The notes below the pieces were generated by a model. That model had not been told where the DNA came from and made no database searches. It saw only the letters and a program-made list of their open reading frames with translations. From Prodigiosinella aquatilis (GTDB taxonomy: Bacteria; Pseudomonadota; Gammaproteobacteria; Enterobacterales; Enterobacteriaceae), in assembly GCA_030388725.1 (NCBI GenBank), contig CP128857.1, forward strand, positions 1,984,001 through 2,048,000: 64,000 nucleotides of DNA, in the 5' to 3' direction. Positions 34,086-43,056 of this stretch are shown here, piece by piece. How positions within the stretch are numbered: position 1 is the first letter of the stretch; the number at the start of each line of letters is the position of its first letter. Both the position numbers and the translations under genes were made by a program.

Positions 34086-35615
34086 ATGAGTAACTTTATT
34101 GAAGCGCTGCAGAAGCAGTACCCGGAAAAAACCCATTTAGAACCGTTCGTCAGCGCCAATCACCACACGCCCTGGCTGAACGATATCACGCAGAAACATG
34201 AGCGTAAGCTATGCGCCTCTCTGGAGGACGCTATTCGTGAAAGCGGGCTGAAAGATGGCATGACAGTGTCGTTCCACCACCATTTCCGTGAAGGTGACAA
34301 AGTCATCAACCGGGTGATGGATACGTTGGCACAGATGGGGTTCAAAAACCTGACGCTGGCCTCTAGCTCCCTGATGAGCTGCAATGCCCCGCTGATTGAG
34401 CACATCCGCAATGGTGTGGTAACCCGTATTTTCACGTCCGGGATGCGTGGCAAACTGGCCGATGCCATTTCTCACGGCCTGATGAAAGAACCGGTACAGA
34501 TTCATTCCCACGGTGGTCGTGTGCATCTGCTACAGAGCGGTGAACTGAAGATCGATCTGGCGTTCCTGGGAGTACCGTGCAGTGATGAATTCGGTAACGC
34601 CAACGGCACGGTCGGTAAATCTCGCTGTGGTTCGCTGGGATATGCCATGGTGGATGCCGAATTTGCCCACAAAGTGGTGCTGTTGACGGAAAGTCTGGTG
34701 CCATTCCCGAACATGCCTGCCAGCATTGTGCAGGATCAGGTAGATTACATCGTTCCGGTGGATGAAGTCGGTGACCCGGCCAAAATCAGCGTCGGCGCGG
34801 CCCGTGTTACCAGTAACCCGCGTGAACTGTTAATTGCCCGTAGTGCCGCTGATGTGATTGAACACTCCGGCTACTTCAAATCAGGTTTCTCTATCCAGAC
34901 TGGTTCTGGCGCAGCCGCTACCGCGTGCACCCGTTTTCTGGAAGATCGCATGCAGAAGCAGAATATTGTGGCGCGTTTCGCCTTGGGCGGCATCACCGGC
35001 AGTATTGTCGATCTGCATGAGAAAGGGCTGATTGAGACCCTGTTGGATACGCAGTGTTTTGATGCTGGAGCCACTGCGTCGCTGGCGAAAAACCCGCAGC
35101 ATGTGGAAATTTCCACTAATGTCTACGCCAACCCGACGGGTAAAGCAGCCTGCTGTGACCAACTGGATGTGGTGATTCTGAGTGCGTTGGAAATCGACCT
35201 CGATTTCAATGTCAACGTTATTACCGGTTCGGATGGTGTGATGCGTGGCGCATCCGGCGGTCACTGCGATGTGGCTACCGCTGCGAACCTGACTATCGTG
35301 GTCGCTCCGCTGATCCGTAGCCGTATTCCGACGGTGGTGCGTCAGGTGACGACGTGTGTTACGCCGGGAGAGAGTGTTGATGTCCTGGTGACCGATCACG
35401 GTATCGCAGTTAACCCGGCACGTCCGGAAGTGGCAGAGCGTCTGCAACAGGCCGGTCTTAAAGTCATGTCGATGGAAGCGCTGTATCAGCGTGCCACCGC
35501 GTTAGTGGGCGAGCCGAGAGCGATTGAGTTCCACGACCGTATTGTCGGGGTGATTCGCTACCGTGATGGCAGTGTGATCGATGTAGTCCGTCAGGTAAAA
35601 GAGGATAACGAGTGA
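34086..35615 (+). CDS. citF: Citrate lyase alpha subunit (citrate:acetyl-ACP transferase)
   Basis: 509-residue CoA-transferase-like subunit that exchanges acetate for citrate on the carrier protein. It has Gly-rich transferase segments (SSSLMSCNAPLI, QTGSGAAATACTRFL, TGSDGVMRGASGGHCD). A 100-bp spacer separates it from citE, with AGGATAAG before the ATG. The family's usual length is about 505-510. Confidence 0.96.
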   Translation: MSNFIEALQKQYPEKTHLEPFVSANHHTPWLNDITQKHERKLCASLEDAIRESGLKDGMTVSFHHHFREGDKVINRVMDTLAQMGFKNLTLASSSLMSCNAPLIEHIRNGVVTRIFTSGMRGKLADAISHGLMKEPVQIHSHGGRVHLLQSGELKIDLAFLGVPCSDEFGNANGTVGKSRCGSLGYAMVDAEFAHKVVLLTESLVPFPNMPASIVQDQVDYIVPVDEVGDPAKISVGAARVTSNPRELLIARSAADVIEHSGYFKSGFSIQTGSGAAATACTRFLEDRMQKQNIVARFALGGITGSIVDLHEKGLIETLLDTQCFDAGATASLAKNPQHVEISTNVYANPTGKAACCDQLDVVILSALEIDLDFNVNVITGSDGVMRGASGGHCDVATAANLTIVVAPLIRSRIPTVVRQVTTCVTPGESVDVLVTDHGIAVNPARPEVAERLQQAGLKVMSMEALYQRATALVGEPRAIEFHDRIVGVIRYRDGSVIDVVRQVKEDNE

Positions 35616-36154
35616 GTGATGATACGTTGACCGAATCGGTCGCCGTTTCACTGGAAAACCTGTTGGCGGCGAAGGATCGCCGCGCCGCCCGGCAGCGCGA
35701 GCTGCTGGTGCGTTATAGCGCCACGCTGGTGTCGTTGACACTGGTGACGCCGGGTCCGGTGAAGGATTCGACACTGTACCGCCAGGCTATGCACGAAGCG
35801 GTAAGTGCCTTCGATGCGCTGTGTCGCGCGCGGGGCTGGAGTGTGCTGGAACATCAATTACATTGGTTGGAAACCGGGGCCGAAGGGTTCTGGGTAGTGA
35901 AGAAAGACGCTCTGTCGGTAAAAGCAGCGGCGATAGCATTGGAAGAGCATCACGCATTGGGTCGGTTGTGGGATTTCGATGTGTTTTGCCCACAGGAAGG
36001 TTCTATTGGTCGTTCCCTGCTGGCGCATGCCGGGCGTTCGTGTATGTTGTGTGGTGAACCGGCACATGCCTGTGCTCGCTCGCGGCGTCATCCACTGCCC
36101 GAGCTTATCCAACAGATTGAAGGAATGCTCCATGCCTATTTCGACCCGCACTGA
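35612..36154 (+). CDS. citX: Apo-citrate lyase phosphoribosyl-dephospho-CoA transferase
   Basis: 180-residue enzyme that attaches the prosthetic-group precursor to CitD. Family segments are GRLWDFDVFCP and RSCMLCGEPAHACARSRRHP. It uses a GTG start overlapping the citF stop by four bases. Its own end overlaps citG by 23 bases. Confidence 0.94.
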   Translation: MSDDTLTESVAVSLENLLAAKDRRAARQRELLVRYSATLVSLTLVTPGPVKDSTLYRQAMHEAVSAFDALCRARGWSVLEHQLHWLETGAEGFWVVKKDALSVKAAAIALEEHHALGRLWDFDVFCPQEGSIGRSLLAHAGRSCMLCGEPAHACARSRRHPLPELIQQIEGMLHAYFDPH

Positions 36155-37040
36155 TACCGGTACGATCTCCTGCCATCCGATGGGAAACGCCTTTGTGCGC
36201 AATCCCGTCGCTGCGGGGCTACCCGATATCGACCGTCTGGTCGCCCGGGCGTTAACCGTTGAAGTCATGCTGACACCAAAACCAGGTCTGGTAGACAACG
36301 AGAATAATGGTTCACACCGGGATATGGACGTGCCGCTGTTTCAGTCAAGCATTACGGCGGTAGCACCCTGGTTCCGGCGGTTTACCGAAACAGGTTTCCA
36401 TCATGCTTCCCTGCCGCTCAGGCAGTTACTCAGCTACGCTCGCCCGGTGGGAATTGCCTGCGAACAATCGATGCTGAAGGCGACATCCGGGGTCAACACC
36501 CATAAAGGCGGGATTTTTGCATTCGGATTACTGTGTACCGCCGCAGGATGGCTGGCGGGCCGTGGTCAGCCACAGACTCAGGCGCGGCTATGTCAGGCCG
36601 TGGCGGATATGTGTGGTGATCTGGTACACAATGAGCTGGAGAAGGGCGGTAGTGCGGTCACCGCCGGGGAGCTGCTGTTTCAGCGTCACGGGTTGACTGG
36701 GGCGCGAGGCGAAGCGGCCAGTGGTTTTGGCACCGTGCGGCAGTATGCGCTACCGGCATATCAGCAAGCGTTACAGCAGGGTGTGGATGAAGAAAAAGCG
36801 TTGCTACACACGCTGGTGGTGTTGATGGCCCATAATCCGGATACCAATGTGGTGTCGCGGGGTGGGATGGAAGGCCTGACGTTTGTACAGTCTTCCGCTC
36901 GCCGTCTGCTGGCGCAGGGAGTCAGCATTGCGGCGCTACAGGATATGAATCAGGCATTTGTCGTTCGCAATCTCAGCCCAGGAGGCAGTGCTGACTTGTT
37001 GGCGCTGACTTGGTTACTGTCCCACTATCCGGCTATCTGA
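36132..37040 (+). CDS. citG: Triphosphoribosyl-dephospho-CoA synthase
   Basis: 302-residue enzyme that makes the citrate lyase prosthetic-group precursor from ATP and dephospho-CoA. Family segments are MLTPKPGLVDNENNGSH and SGVNTHKGGIFAFGLL. The open frame extends upstream, but AAGGA at 36119-36123 sits eight bases before the ATG at 36132, which is the better start. It is the last gene of the citrate operon. Confidence 0.94.
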   Translation: MPISTRTDTGTISCHPMGNAFVRNPVAAGLPDIDRLVARALTVEVMLTPKPGLVDNENNGSHRDMDVPLFQSSITAVAPWFRRFTETGFHHASLPLRQLLSYARPVGIACEQSMLKATSGVNTHKGGIFAFGLLCTAAGWLAGRGQPQTQARLCQAVADMCGDLVHNELEKGGSAVTAGELLFQRHGLTGARGEAASGFGTVRQYALPAYQQALQQGVDEEKALLHTLVVLMAHNPDTNVVSRGGMEGLTFVQSSARRLLAQGVSIAALQDMNQAFVVRNLSPGGSADLLALTWLLSHYPAI

Positions 37041-37121
37041 CGTTCTGTCAGCGATAGCTAAAGTTGATGTGGTAAATGCCGATACCGATTGAACGAATTG
37101 ATCTGTTGTGATTCATTCAAT

Positions 37122-37252
37122 CTATACTCGACATACTTCAAGTTGCATGTGCGTTGGCGGCGCTCAATGACATCCGAATCACTTACTTGAGTAAGTTCAT
37201 CGGGATCTCTTCGTTTGCCGCCTGCCTGTAACGCGAATGATGTAGAGTAATT
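37122..37252. repeat. ERIC (intergenic repeat unit), copy 2
   Basis: About 130-bp element between citG and ycgR, in the opposite orientation to copy 1 and more diverged. Shared landmarks are ACATACTTCAAGTTGCA, CACTTACTTGAGTAAG and the imperfectly complementary ends. Together the two ERIC copies flank the citrate island (25.5 and 37.2 kb). Confidence 0.85.
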
Positions 37253-37279
37253 ATCAGGTAGTTACCATTCAACTAATTC

Positions 37280-38038
37280 GTGGAGCTGGATGTAGTGGAT
37301 GAGAATTTGAAAGAGCAGTTTGTTAAGCGCAACAAGCTGGCAATTTGTGCGACATTGCGGGAGTTAAAGAAAAACGATACCACTGTAATGGTGTACCATT
37401 CGCGCGGACAGTTCATCAGTAAAGTTCTGGATGTCCAGCCTGATAACGATATTTTTCTGTTTGATTTGGGTGGTCTGGAACAGGAAAACAGCCGGGCATT
37501 GTTTGCTGGCGAGTTGGATTTCCTGGCTGAACCTGCCGGTGCAAAAATCGAGTTCAAATCACATATCACACGCACAATGGAGTATGAAGGTCTGCCAGCG
37601 TTTTGTGCTGATATCCCGTCTCAACTCTACTATATACAGCGCCGTAATTTCTTCCGTATCACTTCTCCAGCGTGGCCGCCGATGGTTTGCCGGGGTACAT
37701 TGCCGGATAAAAGCCAGTTCCAGTTTATGGTTAAAGATCTTTCGCTGGGCGGAATCTGCCTGTATACGGAGCGTGAAGATATTGACACGCTAATCAATTC
37801 CGGTGATGTGATTAAAAATGCGGAAATAGACTTGAATGACTATGGTCAGTTTACGCTGGACCTGGAGTTGGTGGGACAGGCTACCACCAAGCTGGTGAAT
37901 AACAAAGGTGAGATAAAAAAAATGCAACGTCTGAGTTTCCGATTCCCGCAGTTGACGTCGCTGGAGGAGCGCGAGCTTCAGCAGGTGATTGTTGAACTGG
38001 AGTTAGAACAGAGCAAGAAACGTAAAAAATTCCAGTAA
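37280..38038 (+). CDS. ycgR: YcgR flagellar brake protein (c-di-GMP receptor)
   Basis: 252-residue cytoplasmic protein with an N-terminal YcgR domain (about 10-115) and a C-terminal PilZ domain (about 120-240). The c-di-GMP binding motifs are complete: the RxxxR pair in QRRNFFRI and DLSLGG. On binding c-di-GMP the E. coli protein acts at the flagellar motor to slow it. The frame opens with GTG at 37280; a second GTG at 37295 (GTGGATGAGAAT) could also serve. Confidence 0.9.
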   Translation: MELDVVDENLKEQFVKRNKLAICATLRELKKNDTTVMVYHSRGQFISKVLDVQPDNDIFLFDLGGLEQENSRALFAGELDFLAEPAGAKIEFKSHITRTMEYEGLPAFCADIPSQLYYIQRRNFFRITSPAWPPMVCRGTLPDKSQFQFMVKDLSLGGICLYTEREDIDTLINSGDVIKNAEIDLNDYGQFTLDLELVGQATTKLVNNKGEIKKMQRLSFRFPQLTSLEERELQQVIVELELEQSKKRKKFQ

Positions 38039-38245
38039 TGATAATAGCGACGCTGGCGCACAGTGTCTTCTCGCTTAAATACAGATATTAAAATTTAATG
38101 CATTGATTAGTAATATTATTTTCGGTGTGTTCGCGTTATTTCGATGCCAGCTCACAGCGGGTGTAATAGGCAGCTGGCACGGCAAAAACGACATGCGGCA
38201 GGCGCGGAGAGTTTTGACCGTTTGATGAGGGGAACCGGGTACTGA

Positions 38246-38518
38246 CTACGCCTTCGCTTGATCATCGTTTCCACCATCGCCACCGTGACCGCCAGGAGCA
38301 TTGTCTGACGAACCCCCATTGCCGCCGTTCAAACAATCCGTTCCCGGGATACCGTTTTTCCCATTCTGCCCATTACGCTGTCCATTCTGGCCGTTCTGAC
38401 GCTCACAGGCGGATAATTGATATTGAACAACTTGATGCGTTTGACCTATGGCCTGAGTCGGTATGAAAAATACCGTAGCGAAGGAGGTGAGGACGAGTGA
38501 TTTTTGCAATGTTGTCAT
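38246..38518 (-). CDS. Small secreted Gly/Asn-rich peptide
   Basis: 90 residues from the ATG at 38518, which has AAAGGAATT before it; a longer frame upstream lacks a ribosome-binding site. A signal peptide is clear (MTTLQKSLVLTSFATVFFIP, cleavage near QAIGQ). The mature part has two Cys (SACERQ, GTDCLN) and a low-complexity tail of NGQNGxNG, then GGNGG, GGHGGDGG units, somewhat like a collagen-type triplet run. No known family was recognised. It lies alone between ycgR and plaP on the opposite strand. Confidence 0.75.
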   Translation of the reverse strand: MTTLQKSLVLTSFATVFFIPTQAIGQTHQVVQYQLSACERQNGQNGQRNGQNGKNGIPGTDCLNGGNGGSSDNAPGGHGGDGGNDDQAKA

Positions 38519-39075
38519 GATAATTCCTTTTATTACAAGATTAAGGGCATGAGCCACGTTACATCACCACTGTCACTATCATCGGACGCGTTACTTGCCG
38601 CCCTCTGACGTAGTCTTACCACGTCATGGCACGCTCTGATTAAAACAGTCAGCAGGTGGCTCATTATATAAAGAACGCACGTTGCATCGAAACTCAGATC
38701 TTAAGGGCAGGCGGCTGAGATGTGAAAAAGGTGTAAGGATCATAAATTTTTAAAAATTGCTTTCGTGACGGGCCTGGTCTTGTCACCACAACTTCTCTGG
38801 GGCAAAATACGCGCCCTACAAATAACCGACGTTGATAGCGTCGGTTATTTTTTTGTAGTCATGTTTCCTGCAAGAGGCCGGAACACATTCCGGATAGATA
38901 TCAGTAAAATGTATGCCATAGCGCAACGCAGAGGAAAAAGAAATGGGGCAAGTCGTTGTTTTTGTACCGGTGCCCGCCGGTTTATCCCGTAAGATCCGTG
39001 ATGACGTTGTCATGATGACAGCGGTTGTATCAGATGATGCGTCACTCGCCGGTGCTGGCAATGGAGGGACGCAGT
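38519..39075. other. Long spacer upstream of plaP
   Basis: About 560 bp with no convincing gene. It contains the promoter side of the small secreted peptide, an A+T-rich stretch at 38730-38765, a strong plus-strand terminator at 38821-38854 with no gene before it, and the leader of plaP. Open frames here are short and cross the terminator. Confidence 0.55.
38821..38854 (+). terminator. Strong terminator without an upstream gene
   Basis: 11-bp perfect stem AATAACCGACG/CGTCGGTTATT with a 7-base loop, followed by a T-run. It would end a plus-strand transcript starting inside the spacer, so either a small RNA or an attenuated plaP leader is possible. Confidence 0.8.
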
Positions 39076-40437
39076 ATGTCGCTTGAGACAACGGTTTCCA
39101 GTCAACGTATCCAATTAAGAAAAACCCTCACGTTGTGGCAAGTGGTCATGATGGGGCTTGCCTATTTACAACCCATGACGATTTTCGACACTTTCGGTAT
39201 TGTGTCGGGGTTAACGGATGGACATGTTGCTACTGCGTATATTTTCGCATTGATCGGCATTCTGTTTACTGCACTGAGCTATGGCAAACTGGTGCGCCGC
39301 TTTCCTTCCGCTGGTTCAGCATACACTTATGCCCAAAAGGCCATCAGTCCGCATATTGGTTTTATGGTTGGCTGGTCTTCGCTGCTGGACTACCTGTTTA
39401 TGCCGATGATCAACATTCTGCTGGCAAAAATTTATCTGGAAGCGATTTTCCCCGGTGTGCCGTCATGGATCTTCGTGGCAGCGCTGGTAGGGCTGATGAC
39501 GCTGTTTAACCTGCGCGGCATCAATATTGTCGCCAACCTGAATTCCATCATTGTGGTGGTGCAGGTGGCGGTTATGCTGGTGTTTCTTGCGTTGGTGATC
39601 CACGGTGTGTCTCATGGAGAAGGCACAGGAACGCTGCTCAGCCGTAAACCGTTCTGGTCGGAGAATGCCCATGTGGTGCCGATGGTGACCGGTGCGACCA
39701 TTCTGTGTTTCTCGTTCCTCGGGTTTGATGGTATCAGCTCTCTGTCAGAGGAGACGCCGGATGCCGGGCGGGTTATCCCGAAAGCGATTTTCCTGACGGC
39801 GCTGATTGGCGGCATCATTTTTGTGGTGGTGTCCTACTTCCTGCAACTCTATTTCCCGGATATTTCCCGCTTCAAAAACCCGGATGCCTCACAGCCGGAA
39901 ATTATGTTGTATGTGGCGGGTAAACTGTTCCAGTCGATCATTCTGGTATTTTCCTGCGTAACGGTGCTGGCTTCCGGTATGGCGGCTCACGCCGGGGTGT
40001 CTCGCCTGATGTATGTAATGGGGCGTGATGGCGTCTTTCCGACGCGTTTCTTTGGCTATATTCATCCGACATGGCGTACGCCGGCATTGAACATATTGTT
40101 GGTCGGGGTGATTGCGCTGTCGGCGGTATCTTTTGATTTGGTTACGGCCACGGCACTAATCAATTTTGGCGCGCTGGTGGCGTTTACTTTCGTGAACCTG
40201 TCGGTAATATCACAGTTCTATATTCGAGAACGCCGTAATGCCACACTGAAAGACACCTTCAATTACCTGATTTTGCCAATACTGGGGGCGTTGGCTGTCG
40301 GCGCACTGTGGCTCAATCTGGAACAAACGTCCATGACCCTGGGTCTGGTGTGGGCCACTGTGGGTCTGCTGTATCTGGTGGTTGTGACACGCCGCTTTCG
40401 TCAGCCGGTTCCACAGTGTAATGAAGAGTTGGTTTAA
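39076..40437 (+). CDS. plaP: PlaP-type putrescine importer (APC family)
   Basis: 453-residue inner-membrane permease with about 12 helices. It is closest to E. coli PlaP (YeeF) rather than PuuP: RFPSAGSAYTYAQKAISP, ISQFYIRERRNATLKD and the FRQPVPQ tail match PlaP. The proton-driven carrier takes up putrescine and in E. coli supports surface motility. The start is set at 39076 by GGAGGG seven bases upstream; earlier ATG codons lack a ribosome-binding site. In E. coli plaP is also close to yeeZ and his, so the order supports the call. Confidence 0.88.
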   Translation: MSLETTVSSQRIQLRKTLTLWQVVMMGLAYLQPMTIFDTFGIVSGLTDGHVATAYIFALIGILFTALSYGKLVRRFPSAGSAYTYAQKAISPHIGFMVGWSSLLDYLFMPMINILLAKIYLEAIFPGVPSWIFVAALVGLMTLFNLRGINIVANLNSIIVVVQVAVMLVFLALVIHGVSHGEGTGTLLSRKPFWSENAHVVPMVTGATILCFSFLGFDGISSLSEETPDAGRVIPKAIFLTALIGGIIFVVVSYFLQLYFPDISRFKNPDASQPEIMLYVAGKLFQSIILVFSCVTVLASGMAAHAGVSRLMYVMGRDGVFPTRFFGYIHPTWRTPALNILLVGVIALSAVSFDLVTATALINFGALVAFTFVNLSVISQFYIRERRNATLKDTFNYLILPILGALAVGALWLNLEQTSMTLGLVWATVGLLYLVVVTRRFRQPVPQCNEELV

Positions 40438-40525
40438 CGTCCCGTAAACCCACTAAACGCCATGTCTCACGCTGTGTCTTGGCTGCGTGAGACATGAGTG
40501 ACAAACGCTTCGTTGTGTTCTGTAA

Positions 40526-40551
40526 CGAATGCCTGCACAGGCAGGCATTCG
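40526..40551 (+). terminator. Hairpin after plaP
   Basis: Perfect 11-bp stem CGAATGCCTGC/GCAGGCATTCG with an ACAG loop, about 90 bases after plaP, followed by CTTTCT. Probable terminator. Confidence 0.6.
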
Positions 40552-40768
40552 CTTTCTAATCAACGTATCCGTTTGAACGGATTCAATATTGGTGCCACGA
40601 CAATAATGTTCAGGCATCTTTGCGACCCGTATTCCTGATGTCATCCATTCTCTTGGCAATATTTACTGCCCTTCGATAAGTTATCGGCGAACCTTTTGTG
40701 GTTGTCCATACCGGGATTCAGTCGCACTGATCGCGGGTCATAACAGGAAATTTTATCGGTAAGTATGC
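40552..40768. other. Spacer before higBA
   Basis: No gene recognised in the rest of the plaP-higB spacer; short open frames here have no family features. Confidence 0.45.
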
Positions 40769-40812
40769 TTCCCTTTTTGGGAATGATAGGTGTATACTTC
40801 CCAAAAAGGGAA
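40769..40812. promoter_or_regulatory. Two palindromic operators and -10 element of higBA
   Basis: TTCCCTTTTTGGGAA (40769-40783) and TTCCCAAAAAGGGAA (40798-40812) are two 15-bp palindromes of the form TTCCC-N5-GGGAA whose starts are 29 bp apart. TATACT at 40793-40798 between them is a candidate -10. The second palindrome also contains the GGGAA used as ribosome-binding site. Autorepression by HigA or the HigBA complex is the likely function. Confidence 0.75.
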
Positions 40813-40816
40813 TTTG

Positions 40817-41107
40817 ATGACAATGAAAGTAAGAGGACGAGACAAACTTCATGTCCTTTGCATGAAACATAACCAGGCCAGAGGCGTGGTTGAGGCTTGG
40901 TACGATGATGTCAGCCGTGCAGAGTGGGTAACGCCTCAGGATATTAAATGGCGTTATCGGCGTGCAGATTTTCTGGCGCATAACCGGGTGATATTTAATC
41001 TTAAAGGTAATGCTTTCCGGCTGGTGGTTCAGGTGGTTTATGTCGCGGGGACGGTCATTGTTGAGCGGATTGGCGCCCACGCAGATTACGATAAATGGAG
41101 ATTATAA
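40817..41107 (+). CDS. higB: HigB-type mRNA interferase toxin
   Basis: 96-residue RelE-superfamily toxin of the HigB type. The core FNLKGNAFRLVVQVVY and the tail ERIGAHADYDKW match the family's FNIKGNxYRL and GTHxEYDK segments. Such toxins cut mRNA in translating ribosomes. The ATG at 40817 directly follows the operator palindrome; the upstream ATG at 40790 would lie inside the operator. The gene is toxin-first, as usual for higBA. Confidence 0.9.
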   Translation: MTMKVRGRDKLHVLCMKHNQARGVVEAWYDDVSRAEWVTPQDIKWRYRRADFLAHNRVIFNLKGNAFRLVVQVVYVAGTVIVERIGAHADYDKWRL

Positions 41108-41565
41108 TGATGATGGCATCCTGGAAAATATTCCGAACGCATGAGGATTATGAAAAGGGAATGGCGCGTCTCGCCATGTTGGCGGACGGTGATTTATTAC
41201 CGGGTAGTGAAGCGCTGGACGAATTTGAGCTAGTGAGTCTGTTGGTCGGTCACTATGAAGATGCACATTACCCGCTGGCAAAACCCGATCCAATTGAGGT
41301 CATCAAGCTCATCATGGATCAACAAGGGTTGTCTCAGGCTGACTTAACGCGATACATCGGTTCACCGTCCAAGGTTTCCGAAGTGATTAACCGTAAACGT
41401 CCGTTAAGCCTGACGATGATAAGAAAACTGCATGAAGGGCTGGGAATCCCGGCAGAAGTCCTGATTCAGGATATGAATGCATCGGAGGAGGCGTCGTCAA
41501 CTGAAACAGTTTCTCCCCGTTGCACGGCACCCGCCTGGGGACGTCTGCGGGTGCATTCTCGCTAA
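41107..41565 (+). CDS. higA: HigA antitoxin
   Basis: About 152 residues; antitoxin and DNA-binding partner of HigB. An acidic N-terminal part (DEFELVSLLVGHYEDAHYPL) is followed by a helix-turn-helix of XRE type (LSQADLTRYIGSPSKVSEVINRKRPLSL). Three consecutive ATG codons (41107, 41110, 41113) open it, the first overlapping the higB TAA. GGAG at 41097-41100 fits. The last 20 residues lie over a GC-rich inverted repeat (GCACCCGC/GCGGGTGC), so the tail may be a terminator read as protein after loss of an earlier stop. Confidence 0.9.
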   Translation: MMMASWKIFRTHEDYEKGMARLAMLADGDLLPGSEALDEFELVSLLVGHYEDAHYPLAKPDPIEVIKLIMDQQGLSQADLTRYIGSPSKVSEVINRKRPLSLTMIRKLHEGLGIPAEVLIQDMNASEEASSTETVSPRCTAPAWGRLRVHSR

Positions 41566-41628
41566 ACAATGCGAGCACTATCAGCTGGATGGACGTCGGC
41601 CTGACAAACAACGCATAAAACAGGGTGT

Positions 41629-43056
41629 TTACTCTGCCAGTTGTTGGGCGTAAGTAAATAATGCCTTGAGTAACGTTATCTTTTTTTCATCCCCAGCATA
41701 AAGCTGGTACAGCGCATCCAATTGAGTGATGTATGACTGTAATCGCTCTGGCGTGAGTATTTCGCGGCGATGTTGCAACCAGCGTTGTTGCTCCAGATCA
41801 TCCAGGGTTGTGGGGTAATTACGAGCACGATAGCGGAACAATAGCGGAATCATGCGGTTATCCACAAACTGCATATCCAGTGCGGGAAGATTCTGTGGTG
41901 CGGTTTCCCGGATAATTGTCATTGCGGCACGGTCGGCATCGCCGAAAAAACCGTTATAAAGTTGCATATCGACGTCGTTCACCACTTCAAACGCCGGGGC
42001 GTCCGCATACAACGCGACCACCTTTTCCCGCACCTGCGGGTGTTGACGTAATTGATGCAGGTTATTCAGACAATGCTGGCGATCAATGCCCAACCGAGCC
42101 GCGTCTTCCGGGCGGAGTGTGTTGGCTGGTGCCAGTACCGGACATTTATTGATATGCACCAGTTTAATAGGAACCGGGGATTGGTCTTCGGCAAGTTTGT
42201 CACGGCGGGTATAAAGTCGAGCCCGCAGTTCTTCGGGTTCCAGTTCCAGCAGCGGTGTGATGTCTCCGGCCAGATCGCACATGATCACCGCATTACGGTT
42301 ATCCGGATGCCATGCCAGCGGTACTACCCAACTGGTATTGCCCCGAGCCGAGCCGAACATCCCGGAAACATGCAGTAAAGGTTTCATTTGCGGGACGTCT
42401 ATCAGCGCACTGACCTTATTTTTATTGCGAAGCGTATACAGGTAATCAAACAGCTTCGGCTGTGCCTGTTTCAGCAATCGGGCCATGGCGATGGTGGCGT
42501 AAACGTCGGACATGGCATCGTGCGCGTGTTCGTGTTCAATACCGTTGGCGCGAGTCAGATGTTCCAACCGGAAGCTGGTAAATCCATCGTCATTTTCCGG
42601 CCAGATAATACCCTCGGGACGTAGGGCGAAGCAGGCACGCAGCACGTCCAGCAGATCCCAGCGCGAGTTGCCGTTTTGCCAACTGTACGCGTAGGGATCG
42701 TAGAAATTACGATAAAAAAGGTTACGGCTGACTTCATCATCAAAACGAATATTGTTGTACCCCATAATGCAGGTACCAGGAACGCTGAAGGCGTCATGAA
42801 TCTGACGGGTAAACTCGGCTTCACAGACGCCCTGGCTCAGTGCGGTCTGTGGCGTAATACCGGTGATCATCACGGCTTCCGGCTCAGGCAGGTAATCGTC
42901 GGCGGGCTGGCAGTAAATCACCAGAGGGTCACCAATAATATTGAAGTCTTCATCGGTACGGATGCCCGCAAACTGTGCCGGACGATCTTTTGCCGGATGT
43001 ATGCCGAAGGTTTCATAATCGTGGATGAAAAAGGTGGATTGGGTTTTATCAGCCAT
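41629..43056 (-). CDS. sbcB: Exodeoxyribonuclease I
   Basis: 475-residue 3'-5' single-strand DNA exonuclease used in repair and recombination. The N-terminal DEDDh exonuclease domain has D and E in IHDYETFG, an Asp in NNIRFDDEVSR and the His/Asp in EHAHDAMSDVYATI. The SH3-like and C-terminal helical domains follow. Standard length. It is convergent with higBA. In E. coli sbcB is in the same his-tmaR neighbourhood. Confidence 0.96.
   Translation of the reverse strand: MADKTQSTFFIHDYETFGIHPAKDRPAQFAGIRTDEDFNIIGDPLVIYCQPADDYLPEPEAVMITGITPQTALSQGVCEAEFTRQIHDAFSVPGTCIMGYNNIRFDDEVSRNLFYRNFYDPYAYSWQNGNSRWDLLDVLRACFALRPEGIIWPENDDGFTSFRLEHLTRANGIEHEHAHDAMSDVYATIAMARLLKQAQPKLFDYLYTLRNKNKVSALIDVPQMKPLLHVSGMFGSARGNTSWVVPLAWHPDNRNAVIMCDLAGDITPLLELEPEELRARLYTRRDKLAEDQSPVPIKLVHINKCPVLAPANTLRPEDAARLGIDRQHCLNNLHQLRQHPQVREKVVALYADAPAFEVVNDVDMQLYNGFFGDADRAAMTIIRETAPQNLPALDMQFVDNRMIPLLFRYRARNYPTTLDDLEQQRWLQHRREILTPERLQSYITQLDALYQLYAGDEKKITLLKALFTYAQQLAE

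Noticed and set aside
38765..38992. 75-codon plus-strand frame before plaP
   Set aside because: It runs through the strong terminator at 38821-38854 and has no family features.
39076..40437. PuuP as the identity of the putrescine permease
   Set aside because: Several segments (PSAGSAYTYAQK, ISQFYIRE, the PVPQ tail) and synteny match PlaP better, and no puu genes are adjacent.
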